A DNA stretch of 64,000 bases. Origin: Mycolicibacter kumamotonensis (GTDB lineage: Bacteria; Actinomycetota; Actinomycetes; Mycobacteriales; Mycobacteriaceae). The position numbers and the translations under genes are program-made. Under the pieces are notes generated by a model, which saw nothing but the letters and a program-made list of their open reading frames with translations, made no database searches and was not told the DNA's origin. Shown here piece by piece: positions 29,449-37,438 of the stretch (the first letter of the stretch is position 1; each line of letters opens with the position of its first letter). The stretch lies in contig NZ_MVHU01000024.1 in NCBI RefSeq assembly GCF_002086285.1, positions 1 to 64,000 on the forward strand. Direction: 5' to 3'.

Positions 29449-30783
29449 CTACCGGCGGGCTGCCGCGTTGGCGGCGTCTTGAGCCTTACGCAGGGTGGCG
29501 GCGACATCGGCGCGGCCCAGGAACATCTCGTCGAAATAGGGTTTGACCGCCTGGTTGCCGGCCGGAAACCCCTCGAACCCGCCGGGAGCGGGGATGCGCG
29601 GGCCGGCGAGCACCGCGAAGAACGGGGTGACGTCGACCCCGCGGTGCGCCCAGTAGTCGAAGTAGACCCGCTGTGCGCTGAGCACGGCGGGGATCGCCGC
29701 CCCGTGACGGCCGACGTATTGGTTGCCTTCGCGACTGCCGAGCCAGGCCAACACCTTTCGCACCGCTTCGGGGTGCGGTGAGGCGGCGTTGCCGGCGGCG
29801 GCGATACCGTTGGTGACGCTGACGCGCCTGCCTTCCGGCCCGCGGGGCAGCATCGCCACCCCCCAGGAGAACGCGGCCTGTTCGGCGACGGCAGCCAGGT
29901 TGTAGGTGCCGGACTGGAACAGCGCCATCTTGCCGGCCAAGAACTGGTTGCGGGAGAAGTCGCCGTTGGTGTTGGTCTCCGAGGCCGGCGGCGCCACGTG
30001 GTCGGTGTTGATCAGCCGCACCAGGTACTCGAATGCGGCCACGGCCGCCGGGTTGTCGAAGGCGAACTCGTCGCCGCGCTGGAACACCCCGCCGGCCGAG
30101 CCGATGTAGTTCAGGTAGATGCCCTGTGGGTCGTTGGCGGCGTTGTAGCCCCACTGCTTGATGCGGCGCTCGTCGAAATCCGGTGTGCCCGCGCTGCGTC
30201 CGGCGGCGTCGCGAGTGAGCTCGGCCAGAAGCGGCCGCAGGGAGTCGCCGACGCCGCGCGGATCCCAGCGCAGCTGCGCCAACCGTGCGGGATCGATCCC
30301 GGCGGCGGCCAGCAGGTCGGCGTTGTAGTACAGCGCGATGCCGGCGTCGGTGAGCTGCGGCACCCCCCACAACGTCCCGCCCCGGGTGAACTGGGCGACC
30401 ACGGACGGTTCCCAATCCGCATCGTCGGCGTCGATCGCCATCAGCCGCCCATTGTCGGCATACCCGGCCAGGTAGGCGTTCGAGAGCCAGAAGATGTCGT
30501 CGGCGCCGCCCCCGGCCACATCGGTGCGCAGCGTGTCGAAATAGCTGGCGTAGGAGACGATGTTGGCGCGCACCTCGATATCGGGGTGGGCGCGGTTGAA
30601 CGCGGCGAACGACTGCCGGTAGGCGACGGCGACCTGTTCGTCCCAGAGTCGCACCGTCACCACCGTCTTGGCTCCGGCCGACCGGGTCGAGGCGTCGTCG
30701 AGCAGCACCGCCGCCACACCGAGCAGCGCGGCCAACGCCAGCACCCCCGCGGCGAACAGGGTGGAGAACCGCGGCCGGCTCAC
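29449..30783 (-). CDS. uspC: UspC: extracellular sugar-binding protein of the Usp importer
   Basis: This 444-aa solute-binding protein of the carbohydrate ABC family has an N-terminal hydrophobic segment (FAAGVLALAALLGVAAVLL) without a lipobox cysteine, so it is a signal anchor or cleaved signal. The SBP fold follows: VTVRLWDEQVAVAYRQSF, then WLSNAYLAGYADNG, WGVPQLTDAGIALYYNADLL, and GKMALFQSGTYNL. M. tuberculosis UspC binds amino sugars (established), so recycling of peptidoglycan-derived amino sugars is the likely role. The GTG start overlaps the uspB stop (GTGA). The permease partner gene uspA lies about 5 kb away, beyond an insertion (see the LAL, lpqH and permease entries). Confidence 0.9.
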   Translation of the reverse strand: MSRPRFSTLFAAGVLALAALLGVAAVLLDDASTRSAGAKTVVTVRLWDEQVAVAYRQSFAAFNRAHPDIEVRANIVSYASYFDTLRTDVAGGGADDIFWLSNAYLAGYADNGRLMAIDADDADWEPSVVAQFTRGGTLWGVPQLTDAGIALYYNADLLAAAGIDPARLAQLRWDPRGVGDSLRPLLAELTRDAAGRSAGTPDFDERRIKQWGYNAANDPQGIYLNYIGSAGGVFQRGDEFAFDNPAAVAAFEYLVRLINTDHVAPPASETNTNGDFSRNQFLAGKMALFQSGTYNLAAVAEQAAFSWGVAMLPRGPEGRRVSVTNGIAAAGNAASPHPEAVRKVLAWLGSREGNQYVGRHGAAIPAVLSAQRVYFDYWAHRGVDVTPFFAVLAGPRIPAPGGFEGFPAGNQAVKPYFDEMFLGRADVAATLRKAQDAANAAARR

Positions 30784-31622
30784 TTGATGCCCGTAACGAC
30801 GATCGACTGCACGATTCGGCGCTGGAATACCACGAACAGCACGACCAGGGGGATCATCGCGACGGTTGTCGCCGCCATCACCAGCGTCCACTGCGCGTTG
30901 TAGCGGGACTGCAGGGCCGCGGTCGCCACGGTCAGCACCCGCCACTTGTCGCCGCTGGTGATCACCAAGGGCCACATGAAGTTGTTCCACTGCGAGACCA
31001 CGGTGATCAGCCCGAGGGTGACCAGGATCGGCCTGCTGGCCGGCATCATCACGTGCACGATCACGTCCAAGGTGTTCGCGCCGTCGAGACGCGCGGCGTT
31101 CACCAGGTCGTCGGGGACGGCACGAAAGTACTGGCGTAGCAGAAAGATCGCATACGGGGAGCCGAACACGAACGGCAACACCAACGCCCAGAACGTGTTC
31201 CGCAGGCCCAGTTGCGCCATCATCAGATACAGCGGCACCACCGTCACGGTGGCCGGCACCATCAGGGTGGCCACATATACCCAGAACAGCGCGTCACGTC
31301 CCGGGAAGTCCAGCCGGGCGAATGCATACGCTGCCAGCACCGAACAGCTCAGCTGCCCGAGCACGATCACCGCCGTCATCAGCGTGGTGACCGCGGCCGC
31401 CCGGCCGAAGCCCGCGCCGGCCAGATCACTGAAGTTATCCAGGGTCGGCGGGTGCGGCCAGGACAGCGGGGTTCCGGTGGCGAATTGGCGTGCCGGGGTG
31501 ATCGACGTCAACAACCCCAGCCCGAAGGGCGCCAAGGTGATCAGCGCGCCGAGGGTGAGCAGCGCGTAGATCACCGACGCACCAAAGCGCTTGTGCGGAC
31601 TGCAGACATCGCTTATCGACAT
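30780..31622 (-). CDS. uspB: UspB: sugar ABC transporter permease (MalG type)
   Basis: This 280-aa permease has six membrane segments (YALLTLGALITLAPFGLGLL, TTLMTAVIVLGQLSCSVLAAYAFARL, WVYVATLMVPATVTVVPLYLMM). The EAA-type ATPase-contact motif is seen as FRAVPDDLVNAARLDGANTLDVIVHVMMPASRP. The start ATG lies only 13 bases after the stop of the LAL regulator gene on the same strand, where uspA would be expected. Upstream RBS is weak. It overlaps uspC as GTGA. A dedicated ATPase is absent, as usual for this family, which uses a shared MsmK/SugC-type ATPase. Confidence 0.9.
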   Translation of the reverse strand: MSISDVCSPHKRFGASVIYALLTLGALITLAPFGLGLLTSITPARQFATGTPLSWPHPPTLDNFSDLAGAGFGRAAAVTTLMTAVIVLGQLSCSVLAAYAFARLDFPGRDALFWVYVATLMVPATVTVVPLYLMMAQLGLRNTFWALVLPFVFGSPYAIFLLRQYFRAVPDDLVNAARLDGANTLDVIVHVMMPASRPILVTLGLITVVSQWNNFMWPLVITSGDKWRVLTVATAALQSRYNAQWTLVMAATTVAMIPLVVLFVVFQRRIVQSIVVTGIK

Positions 31623-31635
31623 GGATTGGGGTAGC

Positions 31636-34230
31636 TCACCGGGGCTGTTGGTAGGCATAGGCGGCGGCCTGGGTGCGGTTGTGGACGCCAAGTTTAGCCA
31701 TGATGGCGCATACGTGGGTGTTGGCGGTTTTGGCGCTGATGTACAGCGCGGTGGCGATTTCGGCGTCGCTGTGTCCGGCGGCGAGGAGTTCCAGGACGTC
31801 CCGTTGACGCTTGGTGAGGCCGTGGGGGTCGGCGCTGGTGTCTTTGCGGCGACGGTCGGGATCACGACCGCGCAAGTGGGCGAGGCGCTGCTGGGCGCGG
31901 CGGGCCGCGGTGCGGGCGCCGAGCCGGCGGAACGTTCCCAGCGCCGCCTCGACGGCATCGACGTCGCCGCCGAGTTGGGCGATCGCGGCATCGTAGGGGC
32001 AGCCACGCAGCGCCCACTCCCGCGCTGCCGTGCACCAATCCCCGTTGATCTCATGGTCATAGGGGGTCGCAGCGACGACGTCGCTGCCCCGGCGGCCCCC
32101 GCTCGGTTGCGCCCAGCGCCGCACGGAACCCCCGAGCCACTCGTAGGCTGCGCCGGACACCGCGGTGGCTTCGGCCGCGATGCAGCGGGCCGCTTCGTCG
32201 TCGCCGGCCAGCCAGGCGGCCTCGGCACGCGCGGCGCACACGGACAGACCCAGCATGCTGCCCGTCGCACACTCGAGTGCCTCATCGAGTAATGGGCAAA
32301 CCGGTTCTTCGCCGCGGCGGGCCCGGATCAAGGCGACGGTGATCAACGGCGCGATCCGGTGCTCGGGGGTCAGGCCGCGCTGGGTCAAGACGTGCTCGGC
32401 CCCCAGCACGGCAGACGCCCAGTCGCCGCGAGCCAGGCCGGTCAACGCCTGCAGCCCCACCACCATGGTGTGGAACATGCCGAGGTCGTGATGGTCGAGG
32501 TGGGCCGCGGCGTGGCTGAGGTGATGCTCGGCGCGGTCGAATTCGCCGCGGGCGACCGCGAACATGCCCAGCAGGGCGCCCAGCATTCCGCAATGCTCTT
32601 CGAGCCCAGGGGTTGCGGCCGCTTCGGCCCACACCTTTTCGGCGTCGTCCCAGCCGGTGTCGCTGCAGAACACGGCGGTGAGCGCCGCGTATCCGCGGGC
32701 GCAGACCAGCACGGTCGGGTCACCGAAGCGGGAACCGAGGGCTTCCGCGCGCGCGGCATAGCGGGCGCAGGCGGGGTCCACGCCGAGTGCGGCGAAGTGC
32801 GCCAGGGTGATCAGCGACCGGGCCAACTGCGGAGACGGGCCGAGGTCTTCGAGCAGCTGCACGGACGCGTGCGCCGCCTGAATGGCTTCGGCGGGGCGTC
32901 CCAGCGGCAGCAGAAGCTGCGACAGCCGGCGCAGATTTTCGGCCTGGCGATGGGGGTCGTGCAACGCGTGGCGCAACGCGAGCGCCTCTCGCCACGACGA
33001 CACCGCGGCGTCGGCCTCGCCGATCAGGTAGCTGCCGAACGCGTGCCGTTCGAGCCATGTCACCTTGTGCTCGTCGGGGACGGTGTCGGCGTGGCGCAGC
33101 GCCAGCGCATACAGCTCGGCGGCTTGACGATTGGCGCCACCTGCCGCGGCGTGTTCGGCTGCCGCGGGGCCATAGCCGATGACGGCGTCGGTGTCGCCGG
33201 CCTGTTCGGCGTGAAATGCCAGCGCCTCCAATGTGTCCGGGTCGATCGGGGGTTCGGACAGCACGGTCAGTGCCCGCTTGTGTAGCACTCGGCGCTGATA
33301 ATCGGGGATCTGCGCGAGGGTGGCGCGGCGGGCCAGTTCGTGGGGGAAGCCCACCGTGTCGGCGGCGGCGAACAGCACCCCGGCGTCGAGGCATTCACCC
33401 AGGGTGGCCGCCGCGCCCGGCGATACCGCTTCGAGCAGGGCGGGGTGGGCCCGCGGTCCGCAGATCGCGGCGACCTGCGCGGTTTCGCGCCCGGCCGCCG
33501 ACAGCCTCGCGAGCCGGCCCCGGACCGCCTCGGACACACTGCACGGCAGCCGGCCGTCGTTCAGCGCTTCAGGCCCGGCGGCCAACATCTCGGTGACGAA
33601 AAACGCGTTCCCGCCGGTGAGCCGATGCAACGCCGAGGCGTTGATGCCGCTGCCGGCGGCCAGCGCGGCGACCGCGGCGGCGCTGAGCCGAGCCAGCGCC
33701 AGGCGGGTCAGGCTCGCGCAGGTCGCCACATCACCCAGCAGCACGGCCAGCGGGTGGGTGGGGCCGATCTGGTCGTCGCGGTAGGACGCCAGCAGCAGAA
33801 TCGGCAGCGTGTCGATCCGCCGGGCCACATAACGCAGCAGATCCAAGGCGGGCCCGTCGGCCCAGTGCAGGTCCTCGATCACCCACACCGCGGGGTTGCC
33901 ATCGCGGACGACGCCGACCAGTCCGGCGTAGACGGCCTCGGTGTCCCCGGCGTCGATACCGGCCCGTATCGAGGCCGCCTGATCGGCGGGGAGATCGGCG
34001 AGCATGTCGATGAACGGACCCAACGGCCGGGGGGTGGCCGACCCGTCGCACCAGCCGCGCAGCACCCGGGTGCCCGGATCGAGCCCGCTGAGGAAACGGG
34101 CGATCACCGCGGTTTTGCCCACGCCGGCCTCCCCGCGCAGCAACACCACCTGCCCCCGGCCCCGGGTGGTGGCCCGATGGCAGCGATGAAGGGCGGCCAG
34201 TGCCGGTTCGCGCTCGAGCAGACGGCCCAC
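31636..34230 (-). CDS. Large ATP-binding LuxR-family (LAL) transcriptional regulator
   Basis: This 864-aa protein has an N-terminal STAND/AAA-type ATPase (residues ~1-280) with Walker A LLRGEAGVGKTAVI and Walker B AVWVIEDLHWAD. A long TPR-like helical region spans ~370-740 (EALALRHALHDPHRQAENLRRLSQLLLPLGRPAEAI). A C-terminal LuxR HTH occupies ~800-864 (LTKRQRDVLELLAAGHSDAEIATALYISAKTANTHV). The GTG start (MGRLLEREPALAALH) has GGAGG 9 bases upstream. It is directly followed by uspB (13 bases) and so may drive read-through into uspB-uspC. It probably controls the neighbouring lpqH/permease or sugar-uptake genes; this is inferred from position only. Confidence 0.9.
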   Translation of the reverse strand: MGRLLEREPALAALHRCHRATTRGRGQVVLLRGEAGVGKTAVIARFLSGLDPGTRVLRGWCDGSATPRPLGPFIDMLADLPADQAASIRAGIDAGDTEAVYAGLVGVVRDGNPAVWVIEDLHWADGPALDLLRYVARRIDTLPILLLASYRDDQIGPTHPLAVLLGDVATCASLTRLALARLSAAAVAALAAGSGINASALHRLTGGNAFFVTEMLAAGPEALNDGRLPCSVSEAVRGRLARLSAAGRETAQVAAICGPRAHPALLEAVSPGAAATLGECLDAGVLFAAADTVGFPHELARRATLAQIPDYQRRVLHKRALTVLSEPPIDPDTLEALAFHAEQAGDTDAVIGYGPAAAEHAAAGGANRQAAELYALALRHADTVPDEHKVTWLERHAFGSYLIGEADAAVSSWREALALRHALHDPHRQAENLRRLSQLLLPLGRPAEAIQAAHASVQLLEDLGPSPQLARSLITLAHFAALGVDPACARYAARAEALGSRFGDPTVLVCARGYAALTAVFCSDTGWDDAEKVWAEAAATPGLEEHCGMLGALLGMFAVARGEFDRAEHHLSHAAAHLDHHDLGMFHTMVVGLQALTGLARGDWASAVLGAEHVLTQRGLTPEHRIAPLITVALIRARRGEEPVCPLLDEALECATGSMLGLSVCAARAEAAWLAGDDEAARCIAAEATAVSGAAYEWLGGSVRRWAQPSGGRRGSDVVAATPYDHEINGDWCTAAREWALRGCPYDAAIAQLGGDVDAVEAALGTFRRLGARTAARRAQQRLAHLRGRDPDRRRKDTSADPHGLTKRQRDVLELLAAGHSDAEIATALYISAKTANTHVCAIMAKLGVHNRTQAAAYAYQQPR

Positions 34231-34279
34231 TGTGGCTACCCTCCGCCTCGGGTCCGGGACCGCGCATCCCGGAGCAAAT

Positions 34280-34297
34280 ATCAGGTAATTACCTGAT
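34280..34297. promoter_or_regulatory. Perfect 18-bp palindrome upstream of the LAL regulator
   Basis: ATCAGGTAATTACCTGAT is a perfect 9+9 palindrome located 50 bases upstream of the LAL start and about 180 bases upstream of divergent lpqH. Its AT-rich core in 70% GC DNA and its place in a divergent gap make it a strong operator candidate, perhaps for autoregulation. Confidence 0.6.
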
Positions 34298-34478
34298 GCG
34301 CCGAGGTTGGTGCGCCCAGCACACTCGCCAAGTGAGCGTGGCGGGCGGCCAGCCACGGGCATCAGTACACCGTCATCGGATCAGGATGCGGGATAAAGCG
34401 TAGCCCGCAGGCCCCCGCTCGCGCTCACCAAACAGCGCGAAATCAGGCGCGTGAGCACCGACAACGAAGGAGTACCGG

Positions 34479-34991
34479 GTGAAGCGTTCAGTAACGGTTG
34501 CCGCAGCGGCGGCAGCAATCGCGGTCGTAGGCCTGTCTGGGTGCTCCAGCGAGAAAAAGACGGAGAGCGCCCCGGCGTCCTCGTCGAGCTCTTCGAGTGC
34601 CGCAAGCTCCTCGAGTGAGACCAGTGCGTCGGTGAGCGTTGAGGGCGCTGCCGCAAACACAAAAGTGATCATCGACGGCCAAGACCAGAACGTCAGCGGC
34701 ACGACCGTGTGTACGACGATGGCCGGCGATGTCAACATCGCGATCGGCGGAGCCGCCACCGGCATCGCCGCCGTGCTCACCGAGGCCGACCCGCCGGAGG
34801 TGAAGTCGGTCGGGCTGGGCAATGTCAACGGTGTGACGCTGGCATACACGGCGGGTACCGGTCAGGGCAACGCTGAGGCGACCAAGGACGGCAACCAATA
34901 CAAGATCACCGGTACCGCGACCGGGATCGATACGGCCAACCCGATGCAGCCGGTGAACAAGCCCTTCGAAATTGACGTGACCTGTTCTTAG
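34479..34991 (+). CDS. lpqH: LpqH (19-kDa lipoprotein antigen) family protein
   Basis: This 170-aa lipoprotein has a signal peptide with lipobox LSGC (Cys ~22). A Ser/Ala/Glu-rich linker spans residues ~30-55 (with runs of Ser). The LpqH domain is nearly identical in motif order to M. tuberculosis Lpq[68 protein letters not shown]. Two cysteines form the expected disulphide. The GTG start has AAGGAG upstream. LpqH is a surface TLR2 agonist in pathogens (established). It lies next to an amino-acid permease inside the interrupted usp locus, which is not its place in M. tuberculosis. Confidence 0.93.
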   Translation: MKRSVTVAAAAAAIAVVGLSGCSSEKKTESAPASSSSSSSAASSSSETSASVSVEGAAANTKVIIDGQDQNVSGTTVCTTMAGDVNIAIGGAATGIAAVLTEADPPEVKSVGLGNVNGVTLAYTAGTGQGNAEATKDGNQYKITGTATGIDTANPMQPVNKPFEIDVTCS

Positions 34992-35071
34992 CCCGGTACG
35001 GCGTGTTGTAAGCCGCTGCGCCGGTCGGGCCGCGTTCAATGATGGACTCGGACCGTCCCGCGAGGAGCATC

Positions 35072-36556
35072 ATGCCAACTCCGGCGTTCAGCCTGCCACG
35101 GCAGATGCTGCGACGCCGGCCGGTGAGCGGCGCCCCGGTCGCCGGTGAGGACTCGAACGACCTGCGACGCAGTCTCGGCGTCTTTCAGCTCACCATGCTC
35201 GGTGTCGGTGCGACGGTCGGGGCAGGCATCTTCTTCGTCTTCCCGAAGGCGGTACCGCAAGCCGGTCCAGCGGTGGTCTTCTCGTTCGTCATGGCCGGGG
35301 TGGCAGCGGGTCTGACCGCGATCTGCTACGCCGAGTTGGCGTCGGCGATGCCGATGGCGGGGTCGGCATACTCCTACTCCTACGCCACCCTCGGTGAGGT
35401 CATGGCCGTTGTGGTCGGGGCGTGCCTGCTGCTCGAATACGGGGTGTCCACCGCCGCGGTGTCGGTCGGGTGGAGTCAGTACCTGAGCAAGTTATCCGCC
35501 AATGTGTTCGGATTCTCGGTGCCGCAGTCGGTTTCATCGGCACCGTGGGAGTCGGCGGGCGGTGTGGTCAACCTGCCCGCCATCATCTTGGTGGCAATGT
35601 GCGCGGCGATGTTGGTCGGCGGCTCCAGTGAATCGGCCAAGGTGAATGCCGTCATGGTGGTGATCAAGCTCGGTGTGCTGCTGATGTTCGCGGTGATCGC
35701 CGCAACGGCGTTCACCGCGCACCACTTCACCGAGTTCATGCCGTTCGGGGTGTCGGGAGTCAGCTGGGCGGCGGGCACGATCTTCTTCTCCTACGTCGGG
35801 CTTGACGCGGTATCGACCGCCGGTGAGGAGGCCAAGGATCCGCAACACACGATTCCGCGGGCAACCATCGCGGCGCTTCTGATCGTGACCGGTGTTTATG
35901 TGCTCGTCGCGGTGGCCGCGGTGGGCAGCCAGCCTTGGCGCGACTTCGAGGGGCAGAGCGCGGGGCTGGCCGTGATCGTGGACAACATCACCGGAAACCG
36001 CCTGGGCAGCACCATTTTGGCCGCGGGCGCGGTGATATCGATCTTCTCTGTCACGTTGGTGACGATGTACAGCCAGACCCGCATCCTTTACGCGATGGGG
36101 CGTGACGGGCTGCTGCCGACGACGTTCGCCAAGGTCAATCCGCGCACCAGGACACCGGTGGCCAATACGGTGATCGTCGCGATCGTGGTGGCGATCCTCG
36201 CCGGCCTGGTGCCGCTGCACCATCTGGCCGAAATAGTCTCCATCGGCGCCCTGGCCGCGTTCATCGTGGTTTCGGTGGCGGTGATTGTGCTGCGGGTCCG
36301 GGAACCGGATCTGCCTCGCAAATTCAAGGTGCCCGGCTATCCGATCACACCGATTCTGTCGGTGGCGGCATGCGGATGGATTCTCTACAGCCTGCACCTG
36401 TACACCTGGATTGCGTTGACCGCCTGGGTAGCGCTCGCGTTGATCTTCTACCTGGCGTGGGGGCGCCGGCACAGCGCACTTGATCGCGGCCCGAAACGCC
36501 GCCACGGCACCGGCGCTGCATCAGGTGAGGTCATAGCTGACCCGGCGCCCGAGTGA
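35072..36556 (+). CDS. APC-family amino-acid permease (CAT/RocE-like)
   Basis: This 494-aa protein has about 12 membrane helices. The start of helix 1 carries the APC signature LGVGATVGAGIFFVFP. The consensus continues with CYAELASAMPMAGSAYSYSYATLGE, FFSYVGLDAVSTAGEEAKDPQHTIPRATIAALL and RILYAMGRDGLLPTTFAKVNPRTRTPVANT, typical of the cationic amino-acid transporter subgroup. The ATG at 35072 has AGGAG 5 bases upstream; the ATG pair at 35039/35042 lacks one. Its last 36 bases overlap the 3' end of convergent uspA (36521-36556). From memory a rocE-type permease also lies close to usp in M. tuberculosis, but not inside the operon. Confidence 0.9.
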   Translation: MPTPAFSLPRQMLRRRPVSGAPVAGEDSNDLRRSLGVFQLTMLGVGATVGAGIFFVFPKAVPQAGPAVVFSFVMAGVAAGLTAICYAELASAMPMAGSAYSYSYATLGEVMAVVVGACLLLEYGVSTAAVSVGWSQYLSKLSANVFGFSVPQSVSSAPWESAGGVVNLPAIILVAMCAAMLVGGSSESAKVNAVMVVIKLGVLLMFAVIAATAFTAHHFTEFMPFGVSGVSWAAGTIFFSYVGLDAVSTAGEEAKDPQHTIPRATIAALLIVTGVYVLVAVAAVGSQPWRDFEGQSAGLAVIVDNITGNRLGSTILAAGAVISIFSVTLVTMYSQTRILYAMGRDGLLPTTFAKVNPRTRTPVANTVIVAIVVAILAGLVPLHHLAEIVSIGALAAFIVVSVAVIVLRVREPDLPRKFKVPGYPITPILSVAACGWILYSLHLYTWIALTAWVALALIFYLAWGRRHSALDRGPKRRHGTGAASGEVIADPAPE

Positions 36557-37405
36557 CAGCTGCTGTATCACGGTGACACCGACCAGCACGGCGAACAGCA
36601 CCAGCGCCATCACCGCGGCCCGGCCGATCGCCGCCGCCCCGAACGCCTCGTCGTAGATGCGGTGCGCGATCAGATCGGTGCGGCCGGCGGGGCCGCCCCC
36701 GGTGAGCGCGTAGACGGTGTCGAACACCTGCGCGGCGCTGACCACCCCGGTGACCAGGACGAAGAACATGGTGGGCCGCAGCATCGGCAACGTGACCCGC
36801 CAGAACCGCTGCCAGCCGTTCGCCCCGTCGATGCGCGCCGCCGAGAGCACCTGGGTGGGGATGGCCAGGATGCCGGCCAGAAAGAACAGCGCGACGTAGC
36901 CCACGTTGGTCCACACCACGACCGCCGAGGTCACCGGCAGGGCCAGCCCGGGATCGGTCAGCCAGTCGATACGCCGGCCCGCCAGGGTGCTCATCGCGCC
37001 GCCGGTGGGGCTCAAGATCCAGCGCCACAGCACCGCGATGGCCAGCGGCGCGCAGATCCACGGCAGCACGTAGATGGTGCGAAACGCGGCGCTGCCGGGC
37101 AGCTCGCGGGCCAGCAGCACCGCCACTCCCAACCCCAGCGCGGTCTGGACGGGAACGACGATCGCCACGAAAAGGACCGTCACCGCAAGCGAATTGCCGA
37201 ACGCCGGATCGGTCAGTACCGAGCGCCAGTTGTCGGTGCCGGCAAAGCTGATCGGCCCCAGCAGATCCCAACGGTGCAGGCTCAGCCACACCACCACCAG
37301 CATGGGCAGCAACAAGAACGCCACCACGCCGAACAGGCTGGGGGCGAGCAGCGCATAACCCAGCGCCGCGGAGCGGCGCCGCGGCCTGAGCGGCGAGTCT
37401 GCCAT
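36521..37405 (-). CDS. uspA: UspA: sugar ABC transporter permease (MalF type)
   Basis: This 294-aa permease has six membrane helices (LGYALLAPSLFGVVAFLLLPMLVVVWLSL, TVLFVAIVVPVQTALGLGVAVLLA). The EAA-type loop reads LAIPTQVLSAARIDGANGWQRFWRVTLPMLRPT. It is the expected partner of UspB, but uspB starts about 4.9 kb downstream beyond the LAL, lpqH and permease genes. Expression of uspA is therefore uncoupled from uspBC unless a long transcript runs through two convergent genes. It is divergent from tldD with a 33-base gap. Confidence 0.9.
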   Translation of the reverse strand: MADSPLRPRRRSAALGYALLAPSLFGVVAFLLLPMLVVVWLSLHRWDLLGPISFAGTDNWRSVLTDPAFGNSLAVTVLFVAIVVPVQTALGLGVAVLLARELPGSAAFRTIYVLPWICAPLAIAVLWRWILSPTGGAMSTLAGRRIDWLTDPGLALPVTSAVVVWTNVGYVALFFLAGILAIPTQVLSAARIDGANGWQRFWRVTLPMLRPTMFFVLVTGVVSAAQVFDTVYALTGGGPAGRTDLIAHRIYDEAFGAAAIGRAAVMALVLFAVLVGVTVIQQLSLGRRVSYDLT

Positions 37406-37438
37406 GCACGTATTAAAGCGGCTCGTTACCGTGGACCG

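Noticed and set aside
30780..32285. 501-codon frame joining uspB to part of the LAL gene
   Set aside because: The N-terminal part is the LAL gene read in another frame. UspB itself starts at the ATG at 31622.
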